From contig JADLGW010000021.1 in NCBI GenBank assembly GCA_020849105.1, positions 22,568 through 86,567 on the forward strand: 64,000 nucleotides of DNA, in the 5' to 3' direction. The position numbers and the translations under genes were made by a program. The notes beneath the pieces were generated by a model. That model searched no databases and was not told where the DNA came from. It saw only the letters and a list, made by a program, of their open reading frames with translations. This DNA comes from Phycisphaerales bacterium. GTDB taxonomy: Bacteria; Planctomycetota; Phycisphaerae; Phycisphaerales; UBA1924. Numbering within the stretch: position 1 is the first letter of the stretch; each line of letters starts with the position of its first letter. Positions 37,333-47,738 of this stretch are shown piece after piece.

Positions 37333-37575
37333 GTGGGCCTGATCGAGCGGCAGTCCGGCGAGTTCGACGGCTCCGGCCCCGAGCGGGCGATCCCGGTGGA
37401 GAGCGTCGCCGACGAGTACCGGTGGGTGCTGCTCCACCTGCCGGGCTTCGGCCTGCAGAAGCAGTCGGTCGTGCGGGTGGACGGGACGTTCTACGACCGG
37501 ATGGACCTGCGGGACGGGCAGGGGCAGGAGCGGCAGGTGTACTTCAGGATCGACAGGTTCTCTCCGCCCACATGA
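37333..37575 (+). CDS. Small hypothetical protein, 80 aa, coupled to the ABC permease
   Basis: GTG 37333; its TGA overlaps the ATG of the permease (ATGA at 37572-37575). The product is soluble and beta-rich (RWVLLHLPGFGLQKQSVVRV, ERQVYFRIDRF) with no membrane span or known motif. The overlap suggests that its translation is linked to the permease and that the two act together. Function unknown. Confidence 0.5.
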   Translation: MGLIERQSGEFDGSGPERAIPVESVADEYRWVLLHLPGFGLQKQSVVRVDGTFYDRMDLRDGQGQERQVYFRIDRFSPPT

Positions 37576-38348
37576 TCGTCAACCTCTACAAGCACCGCGG
37601 CTACATCTGGCGCACCGGCGTGGCGGAGGTGCGTCACCACTACGCCGGATCGGCCCTGGGCATGTTCTGGAACATCCTCCAGCCGCTCTGCATGATCCTG
37701 GTGCTGACGATCATCTTCACCACGGTCTTCAACCGTCCCGACACCGACAACGTGCCCTACGTCGTGTACCTGTGCAGCGCGATGCTCCCCTGGACCGCCT
37801 TCGGCGAATGCCTGACGCGCGGGGCCCAGTCCTTCATCGCCAACGCCACCTACCTGCGGAAACTGCCCATCCCCGAGCAGGTCTTCGTTGCGCAGTCCGC
37901 GGTCGGTTCGCTGATCCACCTCGGGATCAACTACGGCCTGCTGATCATCGTGGCGCTCATCGCCCACTGCACCCCGACGTGGCACTGGCTGCTCCTGCCG
38001 GTCCCGCTGTCGCTGCTGATTGCCCTGGGCTTCGGTTTCGGCGTCGGGCTGGGCACTGTCAACGCCTTCATCCGCGACGTGGGGTCGTTCCTGCCCTTTG
38101 TCCTGCAGATCGGCTTCTGGTTCTACCCCATCGTCTACAACCCCGCGAAACTCCCGCCGGTCATGCAGGTGGTGATCCGGTGCAACCCCGTCTACCCGTT
38201 CCTGGAATCGATCCGCGGCCTGTTCCTGCACGCCCAGGTCCCCTCGCCGGGCCTCTGGCTCGGGATGGTCGCCTGGTGCATGGCGTCCTCGGCGATCGGT
38301 TACATGATCCTCCGCAAACTGCGGTCGGAACTGCGGGACGTGATCTAG
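37572..38348 (+). CDS. ABC-2 type polysaccharide/LPS-export permease, 258 aa
   Basis: Six hydrophobic segments (for example SALGMFWNILQPLCMILVLT, AVGSLIHLGINYGLLIIVAL, FLPFVLQIGFWFYPIVYNP) match the TagG/KpsM/Wzm family, which exports polysaccharides across the inner membrane with an ATPase partner. The typical FNPLYPFLE-like motif appears as CNPVYPFLESIRG. No ATP-binding subunit is visible in the neighbourhood, so the partner must be elsewhere. Its TAG overlaps the convergent stop of the gene ending at 38345. Confidence 0.88.
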   Translation: MIVNLYKHRGYIWRTGVAEVRHHYAGSALGMFWNILQPLCMILVLTIIFTTVFNRPDTDNVPYVVYLCSAMLPWTAFGECLTRGAQSFIANATYLRKLPIPEQVFVAQSAVGSLIHLGINYGLLIIVALIAHCTPTWHWLLLPVPLSLLIALGFGFGVGLGTVNAFIRDVGSFLPFVLQIGFWFYPIVYNPAKLPPVMQVVIRCNPVYPFLESIRGLFLHAQVPSPGLWLGMVAWCMASSAIGYMILRKLRSELRDVI

Positions 38349-38788
38349 GCGCGCGACCCCTTGGCGGCCGGGCCGCGGACGTCCGCGGCCGCACCAAAGA
38401 CGCCCCAGTTGTCGCGCAGGCGCTCATCGCGCTTGAACGAATACCAGGCCCCGTCCTTGTGCCCGTGGGCCCTGATCCGGTCCGCGACCGTCACGCTGCC
38501 GGCAACATAGAACACGGGGCCGGCGCGCGTGAGGTTGACAAAGACGTAGGCGTGGGATGGTGCGCGGAGCGCCCGCGCCTGCGGGCTCAGCAGCCAGAAG
38601 TCGGCGGACCCCTGGTTCGTCTTGACCTGAACGCTGAACGCGGCCGTGCAACCCTGGTTCGTCACCAGGAGGTCGGCCGCCCGTTCGCTGCGGTTTGTCA
38701 GGGAGGCGATGAAGCCCCGCCCGGACAACTCCGCCGCGACCAGGTACACGCCCTGCATCCCGGACCCGTGCCTGTGGAGTTTCGTCAT
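38345..38788 (-). CDS. PD-(D/E)XK-nuclease-like protein coupled to polA, 147 aa
   Basis: The central segment ERAADLLVTNQGCTAAFSVQVKTNQG has the spacing of a PD-(D/E)XK core: an Asp on a strand, then a strand with Gln-x-Lys (QVK) in place of Glu-x-Lys. The preceding ELSGRGFIASLTNR fits the first helix and strand. The ATG (38788) overlaps the polA stop as ATGA, suggesting co-translation with DNA polymerase I. The assignment is by motif only and activity is unproven. Alternatives are a fold relative without nuclease function. Confidence 0.55.
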   Translation of the reverse strand: MTKLHRHGSGMQGVYLVAAELSGRGFIASLTNRSERAADLLVTNQGCTAAFSVQVKTNQGSADFWLLSPQARALRAPSHAYVFVNLTRAGPVFYVAGSVTVADRIRAHGHKDGAWYSFKRDERLRDNWGVFGAAADVRGPAAKGSRA

Positions 38789-41700
38789 TGTTTTCCCTCA
38801 AACCAGTTCGTCGCGATCCGTGAATCCACCCTGATGGGCACCGCGAACGCCATGCAGTTCTCCATGCGCTCCACGATCAGCGCCCGCGCGTCCTCCGCCA
38901 CCCCCTCCGGTGCCTCGAACACCAGTTCGTCGTGGATCTGCAGGAGCATCCTGACCTCCCGGAGGGCCGCGTCTTCCGCGTCCTGTGCCCGTGCGCCCCC
39001 GTGCATGCCCCAATACGCGTGCTCGCTCAGGCGCCCGTGCAGGTCCACCATCGCCACCTTGATCAGGTCCGCCGCGGAGCCCTGCACGACGCTGTTGATG
39101 GCGATGCGCTCGGCCTGGGCCCGCACGGACGGATTGCGGTCGTCGATGCCGCTCACCGGCCGCCGGCGCCTCAGGATGGTTTCCACATACCCGTACCTCC
39201 GCGCCTGGGCGATGCACTCCTCCAGGAACGTGGTGATCCCGGCGAAGCGCCGCTTGTACCCGGTGATGATCTCTTCCGCCCGCGCCGTGGGCACCTTCAG
39301 CCGCCGCGCCAGCCCGTAGGGCGTGATGCCGTACACGATCCCGAAGTTGATCATCTTCGCCCCGGCCCGCTGCTCGCGCGTCACCTCGCCCGGCGCGACC
39401 CCGGCGATCTGGGCCGCCACCGCGGTGTGGATGTCCTCGTCCCGCTCGAACGCCTGGATCAGCGCCGCGTCGCGCGACAGGTGGGCCAGGATCCGCAGTT
39501 CGATCTGCGAGTAGTCGGCGCTGATCAGCACGCGCCCGGGCGGGGCGATGAAGGCGCGGCGGATCTCACGCCCGATGTCGCTGCGGATCGGGATGTTCTG
39601 CAGGTTCGGGTCGCTGGAGGCCAGCCGCCCGGTCGCGGCCCCGGTCTGGTGGAAACTCGTGTGGATCCGTCCCGTCGCGGGGTTGATCTCCTCCTTCAGG
39701 GCCACGAGGTAGGTCCCGACCAGTTTCGTCAGTTGCCGGTACTCGACGATCAGCCCGGGAATGGGCGTGCCCACGTCGGGGTCGCCCGCGAGTTTCTCCA
39801 GCACCTCGATGTCGGTCGAGTGCCCGGTCTTGGTCTTCTTGGCGGACCTGAGCCCGAGCCCCGGCTCCTCCGCGTCCGGCCTGTTGAAGAGCGCGGCCGC
39901 CAACTGCTTCGGCGAATCGGGGTTGAACGTCCTCCCGATCGCCGCGCGGGAGTGCTCCGTGATCTCCTTGGACAGCGACTCGATCCGCCCCGCGAGCCGC
40001 GACCGCTGCCGGTCCAGTTCCGCCGGGTCCACCAGGATGCCGTTCCACTCCAGTTCCGCCAGCACCTCCACCAGCGGCAACTCCACACGCTCCCAAAGGT
40101 CCCACATCGACAACGCCCGCAGCCGCGGCAGCATGTGGCTGCGCAGTTGCAGCGACACGTCCGCGTCCTCCGCGGCGTACTCCGTCGCGCTCCCCAGCGG
40201 CACCCGGTCAAACGTCTTCTGCTCCCTGCCGGACCCGATGAGTTCGGAGATGGGGATATTGGTCCGCTTCAGCAGCGCCAGCGACAACGCGTCGAGCCCG
40301 TGCCCGGAACGGGCGGCGTCGATCAGGAAACTCGCCACCATCGAGTCGCACCCCGGCCACGGCGTGCCGCCCCCTGTCCCGCTGCCCCGCTGCCGCGCGT
40401 TCTCGCTCGGCGCCAGCCCGCGCAGTTCGATGCCGTGCCGCCGCAGCACGAGCACGTCGAACTTCACGTTGTGCCCGCACTTGGGCACGGCCGGGTCCGA
40501 GAGCGCCGGGCCGAGGATGGACACCACCGTCGCCTCGTCCATGTGTTCGCCCGGGTCGGGCGACCGCACGGGGATGTAGAACCCCTCGCCGGGCTGCACC
40601 GCAATGCTGATCCCGCACAGCGCGGCCCGCATGGGCGAGAGGCCGGTGGTCTCGGTATCCACCGCAACCACCTCGGCGTCTCTCATCCGCGCGACAAGCG
40701 CCCGCAACTCCTCCGGCCTCTTCACGCAGTGGTAGCGCCCGGACTGGGCCCGCACCGGCTCCGCGGCGTACGCGGTGTCAAAGAGCCCGCCCGGCGGTGG
40801 GGGTGGCCCGCCGGTTCGCGCCGGCTCCTCTTGGCCCCCACCGCCCCGGCGGCGGAGGTGGTCCACCGCGGGGCCGGGTGCCCCGCCGCCGGGCGAATCT
40901 CCGCCGTCGCCCAGCAGCCCCCTCACCTCTTCCTGGTACCGGTTGAACCCGAGTTCCCGCAGGATCGGCAGCAGTTCCGCCAGCCGCAGGCGGTCCGTGC
41001 TCGCGTCCTCCAGGTTGAACCCGATCGGCACGTCGCACCGGAGCGTCACGAGTTGTCTCGACAGCGGCAGCATCGCGGCCGCCCCGCGCAGGTTCTCGCC
41101 GCGCTTGCCCCCGATCTCCCCGGCCCGGGCCATCAGGTTGTCCAGCGACCCGTACTCCCGCAGCAGCAGCGCCGCGGTCTTGTCGCCCACCCCGGGCACG
41201 CCCGGCACGTTGTCCACCGCGTCGCCCATGAGCGCCAGCATGTCGACGACCTGCGACGGCGACAGGCCCGTGTCGGCCCGCAGGTGCTCCTCGTCGATGA
41301 GCAGGTCCGTGTGCACGTCGTACAGCCCGACGCGCCCGCTCGGGCCCGTGCCCTCCAGCAGTTGCTTCAGGTCCTTGTCCTTCGAGACGATCCGGATGCG
41401 CAGGTCCGGGTGCGACTCCCTGAGCGTGCGGACCAGCGTCCCGATCACGTCGTCGGCCTCGTACCCCGCCGCGCCCAGCACCGGCACCCCGATCGCCTCC
41501 AGCAGTTGCAGGCACCGCCCGACCTGCGGGAACAGGTCGCCCGGCGGCTCCGGCCGGTTGGCCTTGTACTCCGGGTACAGGCCGCTGCGGAAGGTCTCCG
41601 TGTCCCCGGACACGTCGATCGTGACCACCAGGTAGTCGGGCCTCCCGCCCGACTCCGCCATCCGCTTCTCCTGCCCCCGCAGCAGTTTCAGCAGCATCCC

Positions 41701-41820
41701 CACGAAGCCGAACGTCATGTTCGTCGGCTCCTTGGTCACCGGGCTGCTCATCGGCGTCCGGATCGCGTGGTACGCCCGGAAGAACTGCGCGTACCCGTCG
41801 ATGATGTACAGCGTCGGCAT
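38785..41820 (-). CDS. polA: DNA polymerase I, 1,011 aa
   Basis: Repair and Okazaki-fragment polymerase. The N-terminal 5'-3' exonuclease (residues 1 to about 300; YIIDGYAQFFRAYHAI, GDAVDNVPGVPGVGDKTAAL), the 3'-5' exonuclease (VVAVDTETTGLSPM, GHNVKFDVL, YAAEDADVSLQL, all acidic residues present) and the polymerase domain (DYSQIELRILAHLSRD, RGAGAKMINFGIVYG-type motif, LLQIHDELVFEAP) are all visible. ATG 41820 is preferred to an in-frame TTG three codons upstream. It is larger than E. coli PolA (928) mainly through a linker of low-complexity Pro/Gly. The downstream gene overlaps it. Confidence 0.97.
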   Translation of the reverse strand: MPTLYIIDGYAQFFRAYHAIRTPMSSPVTKEPTNMTFGFVGMLLKLLRGQEKRMAESGGRPDYLVVTIDVSGDTETFRSGLYPEYKANRPEPPGDLFPQVGRCLQLLEAIGVPVLGAAGYEADDVIGTLVRTLRESHPDLRIRIVSKDKDLKQLLEGTGPSGRVGLYDVHTDLLIDEEHLRADTGLSPSQVVDMLALMGDAVDNVPGVPGVGDKTAALLLREYGSLDNLMARAGEIGGKRGENLRGAAAMLPLSRQLVTLRCDVPIGFNLEDASTDRLRLAELLPILRELGFNRYQEEVRGLLGDGGDSPGGGAPGPAVDHLRRRGGGGQEEPARTGGPPPPPGGLFDTAYAAEPVRAQSGRYHCVKRPEELRALVARMRDAEVVAVDTETTGLSPMRAALCGISIAVQPGEGFYIPVRSPDPGEHMDEATVVSILGPALSDPAVPKCGHNVKFDVLVLRRHGIELRGLAPSENARQRGSGTGGGTPWPGCDSMVASFLIDAARSGHGLDALSLALLKRTNIPISELIGSGREQKTFDRVPLGSATEYAAEDADVSLQLRSHMLPRLRALSMWDLWERVELPLVEVLAELEWNGILVDPAELDRQRSRLAGRIESLSKEITEHSRAAIGRTFNPDSPKQLAAALFNRPDAEEPGLGLRSAKKTKTGHSTDIEVLEKLAGDPDVGTPIPGLIVEYRQLTKLVGTYLVALKEEINPATGRIHTSFHQTGAATGRLASSDPNLQNIPIRSDIGREIRRAFIAPPGRVLISADYSQIELRILAHLSRDAALIQAFERDEDIHTAVAAQIAGVAPGEVTREQRAGAKMINFGIVYGITPYGLARRLKVPTARAEEIITGYKRRFAGITTFLEECIAQARRYGYVETILRRRRPVSGIDDRNPSVRAQAERIAINSVVQGSAADLIKVAMVDLHGRLSEHAYWGMHGGARAQDAEDAALREVRMLLQIHDELVFEAPEGVAEDARALIVERMENCMAFAVPIRVDSRIATNWFEGKQ

Positions 41821-41844
41821 CTGGACCAAAGCCTACCGCCGGCC

Positions 41845-43152
41845 TCACCCCGGGGGCAGCCGCGTCGCCGCCCGTTCGGTGTCCCGCTCCAGGTGCCCGG
41901 CGCCGAGCAGCCAGACAATCCCGGAAATCAGGATCGCCCCGGACACGGACTGGAACGCCAGGTTCATGTTGCCCAGCGGCAGCGCCGGGGTCTTCGTCGC
42001 GTCGCTGATCGCCCCGATGATCAGCGGGCTGATCGCGTCGCCGAACAGGTGGATGACCAGGATCGTGATCGCGTACGCCGACGCCCGGATCGACGGATGG
42101 ATCACGTTCGCGGGGATCGTGTTCACCGGCCCGATGTTCAGGAACATGAAGAACACCGCCAGGAACATCATCGCCCAGGCGTAGGGGAACGGCGTGTACA
42201 GGACGCCCAGGAAGAGCGGGAAGGCCACGAGCATCCCGGCCCCCGACACGATGAAGTACGCGCCGCGCACCCGGGGACGCAGCCAGTCCCCCAGCCACCC
42301 GCCCGCCATCGTCGCGCTCAGCCCCGCCACCACCGTGATCAACCCGAACCATGTGTTGACCTCGTCGAGCGTCCCCGCCCGCCGGTACTCGCTCACATAC
42401 TTGGGCATCCAGAACGACACCCCGCCGATCGCGAACGTCGAGATCGTGTACCCTATGGTGCACAGCACGAACGACGGCGTCCGCGCCATCGTCATGTAGT
42501 CCGACCACCGCGGCTTGCGCGACGCCGCGGCGGTGCGGGCCGGTTCCCGCTGCAGGAAGCACAGCAGCCCCAGCAACAGGCCCGGGGCGACGACCGCGTA
42601 GAAGGGCAGCCGCCACCCGCCGATGGTGTTCAACCAACCGCCGATCATGAACCCCATCGCGCTGCCCACGGGGATCGCCAGGTAGAAGAACGACAGGATC
42701 CGGGCACGCCGGTCGATCGGGTACATGTCGGCCAGCAGCGTGGGCGCGATCGGCCCGTACGCGGCCTCCCCGACCCCGACCATCATCCGCGTCAGCAGCA
42801 GCATGGCGAACGACGCCGCCAGGCCCGATCCGCCGCTGGCAAGGCTCCACAGCACCACGCCGATCCCGACGATCGCCCACCGCCGCCACCGGTCCCCCAG
42901 CCACCCGAACAGCGGCGCGATGAGCATGTAGGACACGAGGAACGCGGTCTGGAGCCAGCCCGTCTTGGTGTCGGCGTCCTGCTTCTCGGCCGCGGTCCGG
43001 AACAGGTCCGCCTGCATCGGCGTCACCACGGCGGCCAGGATGTACCGGTCGATGTAGTTGAAGAGATTGATCGCCAGCAGCAGCGCCAGCGCCCGCCCGG
43101 CCCCGGGGAGCGCCCGCGATGGGCCGGCGTTCTCACTGGGCGTCGCGGACAT
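41845..43152 (-). CDS. Spinster-like MFS transporter, 435 aa
   Basis: Twelve membrane segments; NYIDRYILAAVVTPMQADL is the Spinster/Spns signature near the N-terminus, GWLGDRWRRWAIVGIG the MFS motif A loop, and GVGEAAYGPIAPTLLADMYP a conserved inner-face segment. Bacterial homologues are thought to export lipids or small organics; the substrate is unknown here. It follows RidA on the same strand (73 bases) and precedes polA (24 bases). ATG 43152 is used because it sits just before the polar N-terminus of the family. Confidence 0.9.
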   Translation of the reverse strand: MSATPSENAGPSRALPGAGRALALLLAINLFNYIDRYILAAVVTPMQADLFRTAAEKQDADTKTGWLQTAFLVSYMLIAPLFGWLGDRWRRWAIVGIGVVLWSLASGGSGLAASFAMLLLTRMMVGVGEAAYGPIAPTLLADMYPIDRRARILSFFYLAIPVGSAMGFMIGGWLNTIGGWRLPFYAVVAPGLLLGLLCFLQREPARTAAASRKPRWSDYMTMARTPSFVLCTIGYTISTFAIGGVSFWMPKYVSEYRRAGTLDEVNTWFGLITVVAGLSATMAGGWLGDWLRPRVRGAYFIVSGAGMLVAFPLFLGVLYTPFPYAWAMMFLAVFFMFLNIGPVNTIPANVIHPSIRASAYAITILVIHLFGDAISPLIIGAISDATKTPALPLGNMNLAFQSVSGAILISGIVWLLGAGHLERDTERAATRLPPG

Positions 43153-43225
43153 GGGGCGGGAGGATAGGGAGTGGAAGCGGTGGATGGCGGTTCGGCGCGT
43201 GCGCCTCGCGCCACCGTGCCCTCGT

Positions 43226-43723
43226 CTACACCTCCACAATCATCTCCACCTCCACGGGCGCTCCCAGCGGCAGCGCCACGCTGCCCACGGCCGCCCGCGC
43301 GTGGCGGCCGGCATCGCCGAACACCTCCACCAGCAACTCGCTCGCTCCGTTGGCAACCTGCGGCTGCTGCGTGAACCCCGGCTGCGAGCACACGAACACC
43401 CCGACCCGCACCACCTGCCGCACGGCCGCGAGCGTCCCGGCTTCCGCCCGGATCACCGCCAGGGCGTTGAGCACACACTGCCGGGCGCACGCCCGGCCCT
43501 GCTCGATGCTCACGGGGTCCGGGATGGCACCGGTGGCGAGCATCTTTCCGGAGAGCATGGGAACCTGCCCGCTGATGTACAGCAGGTTCCCAGCCCGGCG
43601 GCACGCGATGTACGCGGCCACGGGCTTCGGCGGCTCAGGCAGGGTGAGGCCTAGGGCAGCCAGGCGGTATTCGGGGGTGCCGGCGGCAGAATGGGTGGGC
43701 GCGGGTGACGGCGGGTTGGTCAT
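43226..43723 (-). CDS. RidA/YjgF-family deaminase, 165 aa
   Basis: RidA proteins hydrolyse reactive enamine/imine intermediates from PLP enzymes. The family core is visible: YISGQVPMLSGKM, ACARQCVLNALAVIRAEAG, VVRVGVFVCSQPGF and ending PLGAPVEVEMIVEV. The conserved Arg near the end (RV in VVRVGVFV) may be the substrate-binding residue. ATG 43723 has GAAGGAG 7 bases upstream. It heads a minus-strand run with the MFS gene and polA. The extended N-terminus distinguishes it from the short classical RidA. Confidence 0.85.
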   Translation of the reverse strand: MTNPPSPAPTHSAAGTPEYRLAALGLTLPEPPKPVAAYIACRRAGNLLYISGQVPMLSGKMLATGAIPDPVSIEQGRACARQCVLNALAVIRAEAGTLAAVRQVVRVGVFVCSQPGFTQQPQVANGASELLVEVFGDAGRHARAAVGSVALPLGAPVEVEMIVEV

Positions 43724-44160
43724 TTCATGCTCCTTCGGGGTGAAAATCCGGCATAAACCCTGCCCGAAATCCGATAATTCTACGGAAACCTGCAACCCCG
43801 CCTCTTGACAGGCGGACAGGAGACTGTACTCTTTGGTGTCGCGCGACACTGGCGACGTGTGGACGCATCACTTGATTGGCGTTCTTATCGGCGGGATAAC
43901 GCCCCGCCGGCACTGCTCACCGCAGTCCACACGCACGCCGACATCTCGGTTGCCCGGCGGCAAATGCCCAGTCCCCTGTTTCAGTGGGGAGCGGCAGGGC
44001 CGGCCCGGGCGTGCAGTCGGCTTGCCGGCCGCTGAGCCGCGTGGGTGAACCCAATCGGCATTGCAAGCAGTGGCCGATGCGAGCCATGAGACCGGGTTTC
44101 GTGGCTCCCGGGGCGTGTGCCCCGGGGTGCGTGGATTCATCTTTTCTTTCGGAGATCACA
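43724..44160 (+). other. Intergenic leader region of the pilin-like gene (437 bp)
   Basis: No convincing gene is seen. The left part flanks the divergent ridA start. TTGACA (43805-43810) is followed after 16 bases by TACTCT (43827-43832), a possible plus-strand promoter. A perfect GC hairpin (arms CCCGGGGC/GCCCCGGG around GTGT, 44107-44126) lies about 35 bases before the start codon at 44161. Confidence 0.4.
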
Positions 44161-45180
<1,020 letters not shown>

Positions 45181-45217
45181 GTCACATGTGCCGCGGATGG
45201 CCGCGGCGGTCCGAACC

Positions 45218-45256
45218 GAGCCGGGCCCGCACTCGTGCGGGCCCGGCTCCTTTTTG
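45218..45256 (+). terminator. Strong Rho-independent terminator
   Basis: Stem GAGCCGGGCCCGC/GCGGGCCCGGCTC (13 bp, extendable by GCAC/GTGC) with a small loop is followed by CTTTTTG. It begins 37 bases after the pilin-like gene's stop. Confidence 0.92.
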
Positions 45257-45418
45257 TCCTTCGGGCGCCATGATCCACCAAACACGTTCTCCGGTCCGGC
45301 GTCTTCAGCAGCGGGTAGCGGCTCGGGTGTTCAGGATCCGGCGCTCCGTAGTGCTCGGCGATCGTTGATCGAACCAGGACGCGGGGCGGTGGGTCGCGGC
45401 ACTCGCTATCGTGACCCG

Positions 45419-46426
45419 ATGCCGCGACCCGTCACCCTGTTCACAGGCCAGTGGGCCGACCTGCCGCTCGAAGTCCTCGCGGGCAAGGCCGCGGGCTTCG
45501 GCTACGACGGCCTCGAACTGGCCTGCTGGGGCGGCCACTTCGACGTGCGGCAGGCAGCCGCGGACGACGGGTACTGCCGGTCGCGCCGGGACATCCTGAG
45601 AGCCCGCGGCCTGTCGTGCTGGGCGATCAGCAACCACCTTGTCGGACAGGCGGTGTGCGACCCCATCGACGACCGCCACCGGGCCATCCTCCCGGCGCAC
45701 GTCTGGGGCGACGGCGAGCCGGAGGGCGTCCGCCGGCGCGCCGCGCAGGAGATGATCGACACCGCACGGGCCGCGGCGAGATTCGGCGTGAAGGTGGTGT
45801 GCGGCTTTACCGGCAGCAGCGTGTGGCACAAGTTGTACTTCTTCCCGCCGACGGGCGCGGCGGAGATCGACGCGGGGTTTGGGGATTTCGCGCGCCGCTG
45901 GACCCCGATCCTGGACGCCTTCGCGGCGGCCGGCGTCGCCTTCGCGCTGGAGGTCCACCCGACGGAGATCGCCTACGACATCCATACCGCCATGCGCGCC
46001 CTGGAGGCCGTCCGCGGCCACCCCGCGTTCGGCTTCAACTTCGATCCCAGCCACCTGGTGTGGCAGGGGATCGACCCGGCGAAGTTCGTGGACACCTTTG
46101 GCGCCCGCATCTTCCACGTCCACATGAAGGACGCGGCCTGCCGGCCCGACGGCGTGTCGTCCATCCTCGGCTCGCACCTGCCCTTCGGCGACCCCCGCCG
46201 CGGCTGGGACTTCCGGTCCGTGGGGCGGGGTGACGTGGACTTTGAGGAGGTCGTCCGGGCGCTGAACCGCGCCCGGTACGCCGGGCCCCTGAGCGTCGAG
46301 TGGGAGGACAGCGGCATGAACCGCGAGCACGGGGCGCGGGAGTCGTGCGCTTTCGTCCGCGGGCTGGACTTTGAGCCCGGCGAGCGGGCGTTCGATAGCG
46401 CGTTCGAGCGCGCCGAGGGCGCGTGA
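45419..46426 (+). CDS. Sugar phosphate isomerase/epimerase-like TIM-barrel protein, 335 aa
   Basis: The xylose-isomerase-like TIM-barrel family acts on sugars or inositols. Motifs: [15 protein letters not shown] near the N-terminus, [35 protein letters not shown] and IFHVHMKDA, with metal-binding Glu/Asp/His residues at strand ends. ATG 45419 directly precedes the conserved start. It is followed after 138 bases by a Gfo/Idh/MocA dehydrogenase on the same strand, a common pairing in sugar and inositol breakdown. Substrate not predictable. Confidence 0.85.
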   Translation: MPRPVTLFTGQWADLPLEVLAGKAAGFGYDGLELACWGGHFDVRQAAADDGYCRSRRDILRARGLSCWAISNHLVGQAVCDPIDDRHRAILPAHVWGDGEPEGVRRRAAQEMIDTARAAARFGVKVVCGFTGSSVWHKLYFFPPTGAAEIDAGFGDFARRWTPILDAFAAAGVAFALEVHPTEIAYDIHTAMRALEAVRGHPAFGFNFDPSHLVWQGIDPAKFVDTFGARIFHVHMKDAACRPDGVSSILGSHLPFGDPRRGWDFRSVGRGDVDFEEVVRALNRARYAGPLSVEWEDSGMNREHGARESCAFVRGLDFEPGERAFDSAFERAEGA

Positions 46427-46564
46427 GGCCATGAACGTGGAGCACGAGAAGCGGGCGCGTTTGACAGCCTTCACCCGCTATGTCCGGCGCCCCCGCATCG
46501 CGCCCGGGTCCGGGCAGGCCGCCACGACGGGCGTGGCAACGGGGGACCCGCTGCCCGAGATTGG

Positions 46565-47737
46565 ATGGAATCAGTGAGTCAACCGCTCCGCATGGGCATG
46601 GTCGGCGGCGGCAGCGGCGCCTTCATCGGCCCGGTCCACCGCATGGCCGCGGCACTGGAGGGCATCCGGCTCGCCGCGGGTTGCCTCTCCAGCACCCCCG
46701 ACAAGGCCGCGGCGAGCGGGCGCGAACTGGGCCTTCCCGACGACCGCAACTACCCGAACTGGAAGGCGATGGTGGAGCGTGAGCGGCTGCGTCCGCGTTA
46801 CGAACGCATCGACTTCGTCACCATCGTCACGCCCAACGACACGCACTACCAGATCGCCCGCGCCTTCGTGGACGCCGGCATCCATGTTGTCGTGGACAAG
46901 CCGATGTGCCGCACCGGCGTTGAGGCCGCGGAACTGGCCGGCGCGGTGAAGAAGGCGGGCGTCGCCTGCGCCGTCACATACAACTACGGCGGCTACCCGA
47001 TGGTGAAGCAGGCCCGCCACATGGTGCGCCAGGGCCTGCTGGGCGCGGTGCGCAAGGCCGTGGTGCGGTACCACCAGGGCTGGCTCGCCTCCGCGGTCGA
47101 GAAGCAGGGGCAGAAGCAGGCCGCGTGGCGCACCGAGCCCGGGCGCGCCGGCGCCGGGGCGATCGGCGACATCGGCACGCACGCGGAGAACCTGCTCGCC
47201 GCGATCACCGGGCTCCGCATCGCCTCCGTGTGCGCCGACCTGGCCACCTTTGTCCCGGGCCGGCGCGTGGACGACGACGCGAGCATCCTCCTCCGCCTCG
47301 CCGATCCCGCGGCGAAGGCGGCGGCGCCGGTCCAGCCCCGCGGCGTCATCAGCGCCTGCCAGGTCGCGGCCGGGCTTGAGAACGACCTGTCCATCGAGGT
47401 GTTCGGAGAGAAGGGCTCGCTCGCATGGCGGCAGGAGGAGCCGGAAACACTGATCCACCGCCCCGACGGGCAGCCGGTGCAGGTCCTCCGCCGCGGCCAG
47501 CCCTGCCTGTGCGACGCCGCAAGGGCGGCCAGCCGCCTTCCGCCGGGGCACCCCGAGGGGTTCATCGAGGCGCTGGCGAATGTCTACCGTGCTGCCGCAA
47601 GGGCAATCGTCGCCGGAGCCGATGGGCCGCTGGAGCACGACTATCCGGGTGTCGAGGACGGCCAGCGCGGCGTCCGGTTTGTGGAGGCGGTGCTCCGGAG
47701 CGCCGCGGACCAGTCCCGGTGGACGGCCGTCGGCTGA
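46565..47737 (+). CDS. Gfo/Idh/MocA-family oxidoreductase, 390 aa
   Basis: An NAD(P)-dependent dehydrogenase of sugar derivatives. The Rossmann N-terminus has MGMVGGGSGAFIGPVHRMA, FVTIVTPNDTHYQIARAF, and the family hallmark HVVVDKPMCRTG with the catalytic Lys. The C-terminal alpha/beta domain includes GAGAIGDIGTHAENLL with the conserved His. It pairs with the upstream TIM-barrel isomerase. ATG 46565 is used; no better start is seen. Confidence 0.92.
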   Translation: MESVSQPLRMGMVGGGSGAFIGPVHRMAAALEGIRLAAGCLSSTPDKAAASGRELGLPDDRNYPNWKAMVERERLRPRYERIDFVTIVTPNDTHYQIARAFVDAGIHVVVDKPMCRTGVEAAELAGAVKKAGVACAVTYNYGGYPMVKQARHMVRQGLLGAVRKAVVRYHQGWLASAVEKQGQKQAAWRTEPGRAGAGAIGDIGTHAENLLAAITGLRIASVCADLATFVPGRRVDDDASILLRLADPAAKAAAPVQPRGVISACQVAAGLENDLSIEVFGEKGSLAWRQEEPETLIHRPDGQPVQVLRRGQPCLCDAARAASRLPPGHPEGFIEALANVYRAAARAIVAGADGPLEHDYPGVEDGQRGVRFVEAVLRSAADQSRWTAVG

Positions 47738-47738
47738 C

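Noticed and set aside
38932..43167. 1,411-codon open frame antisense to polA and the MFS gene
   Set aside because: Such frames are common opposite high-GC genes; sequence is His/Arg/Pro-rich, without domains, while polA and MFS are unmistakable.
45181..45418. Small genes between the pilin-like gene and the isomerase gene
   Set aside because: The stretch holds a strong terminator; remaining open frames are short, Arg/Ser-rich and lack ribosome sites.
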